The notes: generated by a model from the sequence alone, not told the origin. A stretch of 28,073 nucleotides of DNA from Leishmania donovani (GCF_000227135.1 NC_018261.1:315783-343855); one strand, 5' to 3'; shown: positions 16,030 to 27,474, numbered from the stretch's first letter. Translations and numbers: made by a program.

Positions 16030-17070
16030 GAGAGAAAGGCGTCCACGGGATGACGAGGTGGTCTTTGCCGCCGCTGGGTCAGGATGGCAGTGCTTCAGGC
16101 TTCCCAACAGATTATCTGATGCTCACTAAGCCATGCACGTATACAAGCAGCGAGAAAGGAATGGCTAGCGCGGAGTTCCCCACAGGCACCCACGGACCCA
16201 CAGCGATACATTCGAGTAATTTCTGTATTAAATCCGAAACACGACGGCGTATAACACACAGACGCACAAGGAAACGAAAAAAAACGAAAAATAGAAAGAT
16301 GCAGTGCTTTGGGGGCGTCTTTCGTAGTTCCCACTTCTCATTCGCCGGTGTGAGGGAGGTACAAGAACCGTACGTGCATTTTCATCTATTCGCGTCGACG
16401 CGTTGCATTGCATGCCGCTGATGAATGCTGTTGTCGTTCTTCTGGCCATATGGCCGCTGCAGGTTGCACCACGAGGCTTTGCGTGGACGGGAGAAGAGAG
16501 TGCGCGAATGCGAGAGAGGGAGGATGTAATGGAACGATCACAACTAAGAAGCACATGCATACAAGCTATGGTACTGTCTACTGGCTTTTCCTTCTCTGCC
16601 TTTTTCCACTCCTACGCCGCGCCTTTCGTACTCAATGGCTCACTCGCTTCCCCCCGTTGCTCCATTTGTTTTTCCTTCCCCCTTTCGTTATTGCAGAATG
16701 AAGATCTGACCATTGTGTTCGATCTAAAGGTGCTCGTGTTTTGTGTGTGTGTGTGTGCAGGTGCGCTCAGCTTCGCACACGCACACAAAGGCTCACGTCT
16801 GGTTGTTGATTGCCTCGCTTTTTCAACTCTTCTGCGAGCGTGTTTATCTTTTTTTTTCTGTGTTTGATGGGGATTTGACACCAAAGCGGAGTTGTGAACA
16901 CCACGAAAAGAAGCAAGTAACCTGATACAAAACGGAGCCGCGGCAGGAAAAGTGATACACCGCATACTCCTTTCATCAACGCGTCCCCGCTACTACTTCG
17001 CACGCGACTGAGAAAAGAGGATAGGGGACAGCATCGTCTGCACTTTGTAGAGGCAGCAGCGTGCTTGTAA
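16030..17070. other. 1.0-kb spacer
   Basis: No recognisable gene. It holds a (TG)n run at 16742-16757 and a poly-T/pyrimidine tract at 16843-16860. The acceptor for the next gene is probably AG 17011-17012, after a moderate pyrimidine stretch beginning near 16966. Confidence 0.65.
16742..16757. repeat. (TG)n microsatellite
   Basis: Eight TG units. Confidence 0.9.
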
Positions 17071-18597
17071 ATGCTGCGCTTTTCCGCGTGTGCTGCCTTG
17101 CGAAGGGTATCGCGCGTTTCTACCTCAGCAGCTTTTCCCGCCCACCGCCAGCTTGCTCACACCCAAGTGCACTATGGAGCAGCTGCCATGCAGCCGCCGG
17201 CGTGGATCGAGCAGCTCCGGCAGGACGCCAAAACTACCGAAAAGTCCATCTCATATGACATCAAGGTGTACGATGAGCTCTCCTGGCGTCGAAAGCGTTT
17301 CACTTTTGACAAGGAGCTGTGGGATCCGATGCGGATGAGCAGCATCCTGCGAAATCGACTTTGCCTGGGCAACGAAGACACCGAGTACACTGTCATTGGG
17401 GAGGCGTTCGCTTTTCCAGACCGCGAGGACTCTCCGATTGTGAACGAGCCGCAGCGCGCCTGCACGCTTCTCTGGGACCACAACAGCCCCACGGAGAAGG
17501 TAATGATCCAGCTCTCTGAACACTTTCCTCCGCTGCTGTGGCACACGGTAAAGCCGACGTTGGGCGCATTGAAGAAGGTCTTCTCCGAGTTCCTTGACGT
17601 GGACGCGGAGCATATGAAGAAGTATCTTCCGTACTATGAGGAGGTGCAGAACCGTATTGAAACTCAGATGGACGAGAAGCTGATCGGCACCTTGAGTCCA
17701 TCGCACATGAAGAACAAGTTTATCGAGGACATGCGCAAGCGCGATCCTCGGTCGGTGGAGCTGGACTACCCGAACGAGCATAGCATCTTCCTCGGCCTCA
17801 CGCCGCACTTTCGCGTTACGGAAGATCAACTCATGAAGAAGAACCCGTTTGTGTTTGGGTGGCCTATGCTGCTCAGCGATGGCAACGAGTACCTGGAGGA
17901 CACCCCCTTGCGCATGGCCGCGTTCCGTACAGTTTACTCAAAGTCACTGCTGATGTTTCACACCCGTCTCGACCTTCAGGTGGATCACCGGCAATCGCAT
18001 TTGCCCGGCGACGACGTGGATGACATTCTTCTGGAGATGCCCATTTTCTGCAGTATCAACTACCCCACAAACACCCGACTGTGTGGTGGACGTCCGCTAG
18101 TGCAACGGTTCAATCAGGTGATGGGGACCTCATACCCACTCGGCATGCCGGTGGATGTGCTCGCCACCTTCGCCCGCGAAAACACCGTCAAGGGGGAGCG
18201 AGAGCTGCTGGAGGAGTTGAAGTTCCTGACGGCGGCGTCGCAGAAAGCACCAGAGCTGGAGCGTGTGTTTCGCGTCTCTGAGGACCAGCTGAGCTCGAAC
18301 AAGATCATTGGTCAGTTGGCCTACACGATTGTGTACCTTGCTCTGGTGAACTACCCTAAGTTCGCCGAAGACATCTTCAAGGTGTACTGGAAGCACCCAA
18401 GCGACCTTGTCCGCGTCGCATGTGCGAAAGGGGCTCACATTGCGGAGCGGCAAGATCTGGTAGAGCAGCTCATTCAAGCAGAGCCGGAGGGGCGGTGCAA
18501 GACTATGCTCACGGCGACGATGCATCTCACCACAGACACGCACCCGGCCAAGGCAGCGCATTCTGAGAGGAAGAGAATCGAGAGGAATTTACAATGA
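17071..18597 (+). CDS. Hypothetical 508-aa protein, probably mitochondrial
   Basis: I do not recognise the family. The first ~40 residues (MLRFSACAALRRVSRVSTSA...) are rich in Arg, Ala and Ser and have no acidic residue, as in a trypanosomatid mitochondrial presequence. An internal Met at residue 40 could mark a second start, but the presequence look favours the first ATG. The body is soluble, without membrane segments. Residues about 415-490 form helices with a HEAT/ARM-like texture ('DLVRVACAKGAHIAERQDLV'). The 'TYPTN'-like and 'GRPLVQRFNQVMGTSYPLGM' stretch near 330-365 is well-defined but not a motif that I know. The C-terminus is basic. Codon use and frame integrity over 1.5 kb leave no doubt that it is a gene. 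Confidence 0.85.
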   Translation: MLRFSACAALRRVSRVSTSAAFPAHRQLAHTQVHYGAAAMQPPAWIEQLRQDAKTTEKSISYDIKVYDELSWRRKRFTFDKELWDPMRMSSILRNRLCLGNEDTEYTVIGEAFAFPDREDSPIVNEPQRACTLLWDHNSPTEKVMIQLSEHFPPLLWHTVKPTLGALKKVFSEFLDVDAEHMKKYLPYYEEVQNRIETQMDEKLIGTLSPSHMKNKFIEDMRKRDPRSVELDYPNEHSIFLGLTPHFRVTEDQLMKKNPFVFGWPMLLSDGNEYLEDTPLRMAAFRTVYSKSLLMFHTRLDLQVDHRQSHLPGDDVDDILLEMPIFCSINYPTNTRLCGGRPLVQRFNQVMGTSYPLGMPVDVLATFARENTVKGERELLEELKFLTAASQKAPELERVFRVSEDQLSSNKIIGQLAYTIVYLALVNYPKFAEDIFKVYWKHPSDLVRVACAKGAHIAERQDLVEQLIQAEPEGRCKTMLTATMHLTTDTHPAKAAHSERKRIERNLQ

Positions 18598-19174
18598 GTG
18601 GTCACCTGAATGTAACGCCACTGTTTTTGAGTGATGCTAATGATGGTGCCTGTTCCTCGCTTCTTTTCTCTGCACGTCTTACAGGGGGCTACTTAATAAA
18701 CTGCTCGCAAGGACAAGGCATTCACAGGGGGTGTCCATCAGCATTCAAGCGATACCGCATTCGCATTGGATGTTTTGCACCCATCATCAAGACCCCCCTC
18801 CCCCAAAACAAACGCGAAAGGCGTAGTATGCCTGGTCGCCCTTCAGCCAACCTCAGCGAGCGGCAAGCTTGTCAAGAGAGACTCCACGGCCTGAAAGATG
18901 GGTCTTGGCAGAGAAGCTCCACCGTCTGTGCATAGCATCTCTCTGACTGCTTAAGTATTCAAGGTCGCTCTTATTCTTCGTTCGGCGACCGTCCTTACAT
19001 GTCATGTCGCCTCTCATGTACTTGCTCTTCGGTGTCGCTATCTGACGGTGTTGTCTCCACGCCGCCGCGTTACACGAGCGCCAGTGAGCGTGATGACACC
19101 TTCATCCTTTCTTCCGGATCTCTCTTTTTTTTTCTGCTCTGTCCTCGTCATCTGCGCACACATCTGCACACCTA

Positions 19175-19199
19175 CCCACACCCACACCCACACCCACAC
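19175..19199. repeat. (CCCACA)4 hexamer repeat
   Basis: Four head-to-tail CCCACA units in the spacer. Confidence 0.9.
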
Positions 19200-19779
19200 A
19201 GGGTGAAGAGAGACCACCCCGCGGCACGCCCCCACTCACTGGAGGGGGTTTTCTGCCCATCTCTTGCTTTTTGCACCTGCTCTTCGTCAACGAGGCTTCG
19301 CTCCCCCCGCTCGCTTCTAGGCCCGTCTACGCGAGTATGCAGCGGCCTCTCGGAGTGTTTTGAGAGGGATGGACACCTTGTTAAGACACGCCTACTCCGG
19401 CCCCCACTGGTTGTGACTTGCTGTCGTTCTGCCTCGCCTATCCCTGCTCTATTTCTGTGCTTTCCGCATGCTCTCGCTCAGTTTTCGTTTCTTGCCCTGT
19501 CATCGCTTTATTATCAAGACGTTGAACTGCAACACCATCGTCTCGCTCCCTTGGATTTTCGCCAAGGGCGAGTCTTCTTTTTGTTTCCCTCCCCTCACTT
19601 TCTCAATTGTCCCACTCTTTTGGTTATAAGTCTCCCTTTCGCTGCCCTTGATGACGGGTCACACCTCTCAGGGCGTGGTGGTGTCACAGGGCCCAGTACA
19701 TCCCCTCCCACTCTCTCTGTGTGTGCGTGGAGAAGCCGGGCAGCCCCCCTCCCCTCCTGTGCTTGCGAAATGCCGAGCG

Positions 19780-20250
19780 GCTTCTGGCGGTGACAGGGTC
19801 TGGTGACTGCGACGTGGGGAGGTCAGAGCGATGCATTGCTACTGATGTCGGCAGTGAGGTCGTGGGCGGCGTTGCGTCGGAGCGACCCGCGCCGCTGAAC
19901 ACGTCGGCGCCATCGGCATGATGGGCGAAGTGCCAGCGTGACTGGAAGGCGTCGCAGCCGGCCCTCACACTGCCCGCTGGTGTGTGTGGCGGGGAGCCTG
20001 GGGCACCGCACGAGGGGGTGCGCGAGGTGGTGGCGTGCGTGATGGGTGCGGCTGTGAGGCGACCTGCGAGGCCGGGGCGGTGCTGAGGTGACTGCGTGTG
20101 TGCGCATTGCTGTGAGGCATGTGTCTCTGGCTGCATTGCACCACGCGGGGTGCGCCTGTGGCAGGGCCGGGGAGGGCTGGAGTGGGGCTTGACTCCTGTG
20201 GTATGGCCGGGAGGATGGGCTCACGTCGAGAAAGGAACATAATTCCCGCC
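19780..20250. mobile_element. GC-rich island, possible degenerate SIDER-like retroposon
   Basis: Two 60-base lines counted in the core (19981-20100) are about 73% G+C, against about 50% around, and strongly G-rich on the plus strand amid pyrimidine-rich spacer. There is no open frame that looks coding. The island ends near 'gagaaaggaacataattccc' and an A-rich stretch follows at 20290-20370. Short non-coding GC-rich retroposons (SIDERs) with an A-rich tail in 3' UTRs are well known in Leishmania. The resemblance is in position, length (~500 bp) and texture; I cannot confirm the signature sequence or a target-site duplication. Confidence 0.3.
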
Positions 20251-20580
20251 AATCAGCTTTGCGGGCGTTCTCCAGAGCCAAAGGAATACGCGTCCACGCA
20301 CAGACCCAAAGCCTAAACCAAGCGAAAAAGGCAAAGGCTGAAACAGCGGAAAACGAACGGCCGTACTCTGTTGCCAGAATCACCGTCTTGACTGCTCTTG
20401 GGCTTTGTGTTCTCTCTTCCCTGCTCTTTCTCACGTTGCTACCTCCTCCACCTCCATCGGATCTGCTCTCCACAATACCCATCACTGCTGTTCTCCCCAC
20501 CCCCGAAAAAAAAGGAAAGGTGGTGCCTCCCTCCCCTCCTCGAAAAGGAGACAAGCACTGTCCCGACCGCCTCTCCTACC

Positions 20581-20637
20581 CCACATTCCCCTGCTCACAT
20601 CACCTTCTCCTCTCCATTTGTTTTTGTTTCCGCAAAG
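20581..20637 (+). promoter_or_regulatory. Predicted trans-splice acceptor for the SDR gene
   Basis: A strong C/T tract (20581-20632) ends with AG at 20636-20637, giving a 116-nt 5' UTR before the ATG at 20754. Confidence 0.6.
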
Positions 20638-20753
20638 CGTTCGCCACCCTCCCACCACTGAGTGCCGCTATTCTGGCCCGAGAGCGACACAAAGGGAAGT
20701 GGCAAGGGCAGCGGCAGGAATGACAGGGAAGGGGAGAAGAGCTGGATGAAGGA

Positions 20754-22163
20754 ATGAGCCAGCTTGGACGTCCGCACACGCCTTATGATTGGGGCACTGG
20801 CGTGCGCGTGCGCGTGCAGCGCGCCTGTCAGGCGCCGTATTTCAGCGTCTTCCGCGAGGAGAACACGCGCCAAGCAGACACGGTGTACGAGGGACGCTTG
20901 GGCCGCGCTGGCGCCGGCGCGTATCCAGCTATTCAGGACGACGGGCTGCGCCTCTTGTATTTTCCTTACAGAAATGCAGCGCCTGTGCACTGCATTACGG
21001 CGGAGGCCGCAGACGTAGCAGCCGAGACGGTGACGCTGGTCGGTGCCACCGGGACGATGGGCAAGTTCGTAGCAGAGCAGTACCTGCGCCGCGGCGTTAG
21101 TGTGACAGTGCTGGCACGTGATATTGCAAAGGCCAAGTCGCTTTTTTTGCCGATTGCAGATGGCCAGCGTGAGCAAAATCGATTGGCGTCTATGGGGTAC
21201 AGGCAGCTTAGCGGTACGGCGGAGAAGCGGGAACTGACGGCGTCTCTCCACTACAGAGACTCTCGGCGGGAGGACCGCCACGTGCTGCGGTATGAGTTCC
21301 GCAACTCGCGGAGTGTTGGGGGCCCCAGCGCCGGCAGCGCCAATGCCAGTTGCGACCAGCGTTTCGCCCTGGAGCTCGTCGAGGGCGACGTGGGGTCCAC
21401 GCAGGACCTCGAATTTTCGATGCGGCACGCAAGCGTCGTGTTCTACCTTGCCGCTGCGCTTGAGGAGGCGTCCGGCCCGGCGCTGCGGGCAGATGATCGT
21501 CTCAGCTCCTCGGCTGCATGGTGGAGCCCCGGGTCGTGGTTTGGGAGCGGCCGACGTTTTGGCGGCTTCTTGCACGCCCTCGACGCCTGTCGCCGCGTCG
21601 ACGCCCACTTCGTCGCCCTGACGCCACTGTGGGTGCACGGGTCGTGTCTATCGCCGCTTTACTGGTATCGCAGACTCCTGACGTACCCGCGCGGGTACTG
21701 CAAGGCTGTGCAGCTGCAGGAGCAGACGCTGCTTAGTCAGAGCGGTAGCCCAGGTGCGCGCTGCAGTTTGGGGGCTGATGAGCTGGAGGAGCGGCAGCCG
21801 GGTGGGGACTGGGGTTGCTGGTGGCGCAGTCGGTTCTCGGATCTACCGGACGACATTCTGATAAAGTCGCGCAGTCCGGTGCGCTTTTCGCTTTTCCGGC
21901 TCTCTGACGTTGTCTTTCCAAGCTTCAACGAGCGCATTGTCGCTTCCAAGAACAACCGCGTCGACGACGGCCTTCACGTCAAGTCCATTCAGCAGGGTGA
22001 TTTAGACGCGCGACTGCTGGCAAACGTCTTGGTGAAATCCATTGGGCTGTGCAACTCCGTTGTGGAGAGCCGCATCGACATTGGTGGACGCTTGCGGGGC
22101 GGCGTTGACATGCGGGACGCTAACGCTATCTTCGATCTCTTTGAGCAGTTACGAAACGAGTAG
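20754..22163 (+). CDS. Atypical short-chain dehydrogenase (NmrA/NDUFA9-like NAD(P)-binding protein)
   Basis: A 469-residue protein. A Rossmann dinucleotide-binding start, 'VTLVGATGTMG' (93-103), is followed by an 'RRGVSVTVLARD' second strand with an Arg that usually favours NADP(H). Further on are 'ELVEGDVGS' (about 202-211; the acidic 'G-D' turn) and 'VVFYLAA' (about 225-231), all normal for atypical SDRs. The C-terminal part has 'FSLFRLSDVVFP', like the NmrA/NDUFA9 'I-x-R-P-x-x-x-F' segment. The classical YxxxK catalytic pair is not obvious; the best candidate is 'YPRGYCKAVQLQEQTLL' near 303-319. About 90 residues precede the Rossmann fold and a Ser/Gly/Trp-rich insert (about 240-265) is unusual. 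Cofactor binding is likely; enzymatic activity and substrate are unknown. Confidence 0.75.
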   Translation: MSQLGRPHTPYDWGTGVRVRVQRACQAPYFSVFREENTRQADTVYEGRLGRAGAGAYPAIQDDGLRLLYFPYRNAAPVHCITAEAADVAAETVTLVGATGTMGKFVAEQYLRRGVSVTVLARDIAKAKSLFLPIADGQREQNRLASMGYRQLSGTAEKRELTASLHYRDSRREDRHVLRYEFRNSRSVGGPSAGSANASCDQRFALELVEGDVGSTQDLEFSMRHASVVFYLAAALEEASGPALRADDRLSSSAAWWSPGSWFGSGRRFGGFLHALDACRRVDAHFVALTPLWVHGSCLSPLYWYRRLLTYPRGYCKAVQLQEQTLLSQSGSPGARCSLGADELEERQPGGDWGCWWRSRFSDLPDDILIKSRSPVRFSLFRLSDVVFPSFNERIVASKNNRVDDGLHVKSIQQGDLDARLLANVLVKSIGLCNSVVESRIDIGGRLRGGVDMRDANAIFDLFEQLRNE

Positions 22164-23119
22164 AGGAGGCGTAGCTGAAACGGACTGGCACGCGCCGTGG
22201 GAGCAGTATGTCAAGTGAAACACCGTGAGCAACCCGCAATGCGGTCCACCGCGTTTTTTCTTTGCTCTCCTTACGCCGTATCCCCTTTTTATCGGGTGAT
22301 GCGTGCGTGAACGGGAGTGCCGAGCCTGTGTGGCGTTGTAGGCTTTTCACTTGCGCTTCGTGTTTTAATAAGACAAGTAAGGGCAAAAGTTGTGTGATGA
22401 TCTTCGACACACACTCTACGGAGCTGCTTCGACGAACGCGCCCTTTTTTCGCGCGAGTTGGTCGGCACAGAGGGACCCGACGCGCGCGCGAGAGAGTTGG
22501 TGCGTTCATGTGAGATGCACATGCGGTGTCGCGGGCACGCTCGCCGAGCGGAGGTGTTCACAACCGGTGTATGCATCGAACGTCTGGAATGCTGCGCGAT
22601 GCGGGCGTTTTTTTCTCTGCTCTTGTCTCTTGTCAATGAGCACCGGGTCTGTGTGTCCCTCTCTCTCTCCCTCTCTCTGTGCCGCCCGCTTCTCAGCCAA
22701 ACTCTCCGCAACCTTCCTTGACCTGTGCGTCCTCCGATATGCCCAGCACTGCACCTTCTTTTTACCTTGATCTAGTACTGCGCCTACGTGTATGTGCTCG
22801 TCGGTGTGTACAGCGGATCAGCTGCATTTCGAGCCACGAGCGCTGACGTCATTGACTGCTACCGCTTCTACAAGAAACAAACTCGTGGATACGCAGCCAT
22901 AGGACCTCTTTTTTTTTCCAGGCTCAGCTTCTAGTGCCACACCGCAGCATACCCAAACCGAAGTACACCCTGAGCATCTGGCTCTAGCCATCGGTTCCTG
23001 CGACGGTACTCAGTGTACGCACGTTTGCGTCACCCCATCACCGCCATCCCCGCCGCAGCACAGAGAGACATACCCACACCCTCTGGCAAGAAGCTCTGAA
23101 GACACCGGCTGCAAAAGCA
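22164..23119. other. Intergenic spacer with predicted splice acceptor
   Basis: No recognisable gene. A CT-repeat-like tract lies at about 22655-22680. A textbook acceptor (nine T, two C, AG at 22920-22921) would give the next gene a 198-nt 5' UTR. Confidence 0.65.
22905..22921 (+). promoter_or_regulatory. Predicted trans-splice acceptor for the 212-aa gene
   Basis: Pyrimidine run 'cctctttttttttccag' ending at AG 22920-22921, the cleanest acceptor in the window. Confidence 0.65.
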
Positions 23120-23758
23120 ATGAGCTTCCTCGCGTCTCGCCGGCGCAACCGCTATGACGACGAAGCCAGCAACGCGGCGTACATGGACAACGAGCCCTTC
23201 CACGTCCTTCCGCCTGAGCGATCAGCGACAGGCAATTCGTCACAGTCTGACAGCAGCACGTACGGCTCGCATCGCACCGCCGGTGATGGCTCTGGTAAGT
23301 GCGACATGCTTTCGATGCAGCATGTCATGAACATGACAGAATCTCTGCAGAAGGAGCAGGAGGACCGAGAGGCTCGCGAGAAAGTCGACAAAGCCAGCGA
23401 GGCCGAGCGGATGCGCCAGGTGCGAAACGCACAATGGGAAGCGGTGAAGAAGCGCATGAGCCAACGGGCAATACCCTTGCACACCGTCCGAGCCTACGAC
23501 AGCGAGGATGACGAGGAGGAAGTGGAGCTAAAATCAGTGCACACCGCGCTGAGCGCGCTCGTTCCCTCCCTGACAGAGGAGCGCGCCACGCGATGCGGGG
23601 GATTTCAGGCGGCGGAGACGATGCCAGAGAGGTTCTGTCATTTCGTCTACAACTGGCTCATGTACTTTGTCTACGCATTCTCTGCCTCGGCGTTGCCAGG
23701 GATGGATGCCAGCAAAGGAGCGGACTCGCGAGAGTACTTTGACCGCCGTGTCCGCTAA
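23120..23758 (+). CDS. Hypothetical 212-aa protein with coiled coil and C-terminal hydrophobic segment
   Basis: I do not recognise the family. The N-terminal ~65 residues are polar and Ser-rich (probably disordered). Residues about 72-115 form a charged helix with coiled-coil character ('LQKEQEDREAREKVDKASEA'). An acidic patch follows ('DSEDDEEEVE', about 126-135). Residues about 174-194 are hydrophobic and aromatic ('FVYNWLMYFVYAFSASALP') and could be a membrane anchor, leaving an 18-residue polar tail. That layout resembles a tail-anchored or hairpin-type protein, but the segment is short and aromatic, so peripheral binding is also possible. The frame is intact and the splice acceptor is strong; codon use is like the neighbours. 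Confidence 0.75.
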   Translation: MSFLASRRRNRYDDEASNAAYMDNEPFHVLPPERSATGNSSQSDSSTYGSHRTAGDGSGKCDMLSMQHVMNMTESLQKEQEDREAREKVDKASEAERMRQVRNAQWEAVKKRMSQRAIPLHTVRAYDSEDDEEEVELKSVHTALSALVPSLTEERATRCGGFQAAETMPERFCHFVYNWLMYFVYAFSASALPGMDASKGADSREYFDRRVR

Positions 23759-25046
23759 GGACGCGTGATGTCATCGTCGCCGTGCGCCTCTGCTATCTTG
23801 GATACCTCCCCAAACGCATCTCTCCCCCTTTCTCTCAATTCTCTGCGGTCTTGTTTGTGACTACCTTGGATGCTGCTGTCTTTTTTTTTGTTTCTTCTGT
23901 CATGACCGCGTACAACTTCGGCCTTCACGAAGTGAGGAGCAGCGCAGCCGATGGAGCTGAGAAAAACAGGGATAGATTCTGTCGTCAACCACCCCCTTCT
24001 CTCGCACTTCCATGTGCCATCTTCTTCCCATCCTCTGCCATCTGTCTGGAAAAAATGTGTGTTTGAGGGCTGCGGTTTGTTTAAGGGAAGGGGAAGACCA
24101 AGTGTCTGCGTTTTTGCAGTGGCATCCCTCCTTTTTCCTCGACCCTCCTGTGCTACGTAGCTTCTGGATGTCTGCTGCCTTTGCTTGTCCTTCTCTCTTC
24201 GGTTTCCATTACCATCATCGCATTGCTTTCATCTTTTGTTTTTATTTTCCCATTCGCTGAGCGCCCTTTGGCTGGAGAGCGCGGGAGTCTCGTGTGCGGG
24301 TGCGTGGGTTCGTCTCATTGTGTGTACGCACATACCCTGTTTTCTATTGCAAAAAAAAAGAATATCTGTGCGGACTCTTTAAAATCATCTCTGAGGGATT
24401 TGAAAGATAAAGAGGGCAGATACGCAATGCCAAGGCGTGTGTGGTTGCTACGCTACTCTTTTTCTCTCGCTTGCTTTCTCTGAAGGCTTTCAGGGGAACG
24501 CCTCTCAGGCTGATTGCCTCTCTCCTCTTTCGCCACTACATCCGCTCATTTTGTGTTTTTGGGCCCAGCTGCGCATACTTGCGTTTGCTCGAGGTGTGGA
24601 CTGCAGGTTATTCATGATTTGTGAGATGGGTGAGGGAGATGCGCAGCTCCTCAGCTTGATAGCTGGCGCTTCCTCTATGTTGCTCATTTTGTTGCCTTCG
24701 CCGTTTTCTCTCATCACCATTCTTTCGATGAGGATGTGTAGAAGGCGGCGGCGCGACCTTTCAAATTCTCAAGCGTCCCCCCATTGCATGCAAACACCGC
24801 AAAGGGTCTGTCTCGCGCTTCAACAGCCACGCTTCTTTTCTTCCCCCCGCTCTCTCTATCCCACCCCTGATTGTGTTCCACCCTCAACTGCACTTCCATC
24901 AACTCGGCGCACAACGCTTCTCCCCGTCCCTGCTGACATCCATCCCCCACGTCCCCGCCTCTCACACACGCCATCGAAAACATCATCAAGCGTACAGACT
25001 ACGTCGCCTCCATATCGCAGTGGGTGGTTTGCTCATCCCCTTGCTC

Positions 25047-25074
25047 CACACACACACACACAGACACACACACG
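25047..25074. repeat. (CA)n microsatellite, imperfect
   Basis: CA repeats interrupted by one CAGA, in the long spacer. Confidence 0.9.
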
Positions 25075-27474
25075 CAGTTTTGTCTCCCGCTCTCTTCCCC
25101 CTCCCTCCTCCTCTTTGTCTCTTATCCTGCAGGGTATCGCACAGGCACTGGTGCTCTCTCTTTTTTTCGCCTTCACGTTTTGGGTGCTTTTCTCACTTCA
25201 TTGTGGACGCGCCTCACTCGAGCCCCTTTTTTTTTTCTGCTATTTGCTCGGTTTTGATTCTGCTCTCTCGTGGCGCGCCTCGCACAAGGCGTTTTCTTGA
25301 TATTGTGCGTTTCGCCGCTGCCTGCACGCCTCTCTCTTCGTTCTCTGCTTCACATACTTATCAAGGTACCTCGAGCTCGCTCACCCATTCTCCGCATACA
25401 CCCCCTCTCACCTCCGCCGTCTGTCCGCCCGTGGGTCTTCACACCTTTGCGACGCTTCCCTCCTCCTCGTTGGAGAGGGTGGCTGCATCGTCATCCTGCC
25501 TAGAACACCGCACTACTTTGGGTCGATTGTTCTCTACTTCCCTTTTTTCTCTTTTTTTGTTATGCTGCTGTTATTTCACACTTTTCATTCTCGCGTCGCC
25601 GTCGCCGCCTTTGCGTTGTGGGGGCGCCCTACTGAAGCATCGTCCAAACACCCAGCAAGTAAATAGAAGCACAGTACAACACCTTTTTCACCGTCCTCTG
25701 GCTGAGTCTTGGATTCCTTCGCACGGGAGCAGGACGAGCTGCTCGAAAAGGGCTCGGACAAAAACAAACCATTTCCCCCTTTTTTTCCTTCGTCATCTTT
25801 GACGGGTTCTGCACTGTCTTCTTCGCTTGCTCCTCCTTTCCTTTTTTTTCTTCTTCCGCCCCTCCCCGATTGCGGGTTGGCGCACGCGTAGGTTTCAGCG
25901 GCCGCGTCTGCTTTGCCTCGTCTCCGTTCCAAAAAAAAAAAGCAAGGCAACTCACTGCTTTGCAGGGCTCTACGTATGTTGGCCGAGCGAGCCGTAGACA
26001 CGCTCTCTTCTTTCGGTTTCCTTTTGGTGTTTTCTTTCTTGATTTTACGGAAGTATTCTCCTGACGGTGGAGGCGCAGAGGAAGGCAGCATCAGTAGTGC
26101 CCAGAGGCGTGGCAGGAGAGCAGGTTATCGCCATATCACAAAAAAGACAGGGCGAGGCCACGGAGTCGAGAAAACGGGGGAAAACATACAGGCAAGCACG
26201 GAAAGTGAAAGATCTTTTTTTTTTTTCTTCTCCTCTTTGAGCTGAATTTCTGCTCGGTGACGCAGCGGAAAGTTTTTTGCTATTTTTTTTTTTGTAAACG
26301 AAGCGCATGAACAAAAAGAAAACACACATAAGCGACAGCGCAGCGTTTCATCAAGACATCCTAGCCTCTTTCTTGAGCAACACAGATACCTTCTCTTCAG
26401 TGCGTTCCCACTGTTCCGCAACATCGTGCCACCTCTCACTGGGGCTTGGTCTTGCCTGTCTCTCTACAACCTCACTCTTTCTTTTTTTTTTTCCGTCTCT
26501 TTGAACACCATTCTTAGGGCCGCGAGCTCAGCACCGTGGATCTATTTTGCTCACCGCTCTTACTTTTCACCTCTCTCTACTTTCTTTTTCAGTTTTTTTT
26601 TTTTCGTTTTCTGCATCGACGTTCTTCTCTTTCCTCTGATGAGATATCTGTCGCTCGTTCCGTGTGTCTTGTGAGAGGGTGTGCCGCTCGCTTCCTCTCT
26701 CCGAGGGCTCCCTCGTCTCACACAACCATCTCAAACGCATCAGTGCATATTCTTTTTTTTGTTTTCTTTCTGGAGTCACTCGTTCTCTCGTTCACCTTCG
26801 TTCTGTGCTTCGGGTACGAAGAAAGGCGAAGTACGCACACACGCACACGCAGTAACAACAACAAACACAATAGAGCTACCCATTTTTGGAGCTCTCTGCT
26901 ATACCGCTGGTTTCGCTATCGCTTTGCTCGACACGCACGGTCTCACTCACTCGCTTCTCGCTCCGTTATATAGATCGATATATTTCTGTGCCTCTCCTTC
27001 ATATTGTCGTCTCTCCACCGGAGCTCGCTTCCTTCTCTTCCCTCAGCATTCACTCTCCCTCTTTCAGTTTGGGACTTGGGGGAGGTTCAAGTTATACTGC
27101 TTACTTTACTTCTTTGTATTCTTTTTTTTTTCGTTTGTGTGTGCGTGTTTTTTTTTTTTTGCGGGCTTCTTGTGTGGATGCACCCTATTTTAGAATCCTT
27201 CTCCGCTTCTTCGCTACACCATGACCACCACTACCTCCTCTTCCTCCTTTTTTTTCTCTCTCTCACTTTCTCATTTGCGCCGTCCCTCTTTCTGTTCAGG
27301 CTCAAGAACGGGCGAACCAAAGGAAAAAGGGAGACTCCACCCCCCTGCTCCTTCTCCTTCTTTACTCTCCTTGATTGGGCAAGGGGTGTACACCATCACA
27401 GCCGGAACTAATGCTGAGTAGAGTAAAAACAAAGGCTGGGGTGCGGAAGGGAACGAAAAGCGAAACGGAGTAAG

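Larger units (their letters stand above)
18598..20753. other. 2.2-kb spacer / long 3' UTR
   Basis: No convincing gene. The first part is mixed, 19000-19700 is pyrimidine-rich, 19780-20250 is a GC-rich island, and 20290-20370 is A-rich. From about 20380 to 20637 it is the pyrimidine tract and acceptor of the next gene. The 264-residue frame at 18999-19793 runs through a CCCACA repeat and looks non-coding. Confidence 0.65.

Noticed and set aside
18999..19793. 264-codon plus-strand frame.
   Set aside because: Runs through the CCCACA repeat and pyrimidine tracts; Ser/Leu/Pro/Cys-rich without any domain.
19823..20554. 243-codon minus-strand frame over the GC-rich island.
   Set aside because: Long frames arise easily in GC-rich DNA; Arg/Pro/Ser-rich, no domain, wrong strand for the unit.
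24437..25802. Two overlapping long plus-strand frames (287 and 309 codons) in the long spacer.
   Set aside because: They are low-complexity translations of C/T tracts, overlap in different frames and contain a CA microsatellite.
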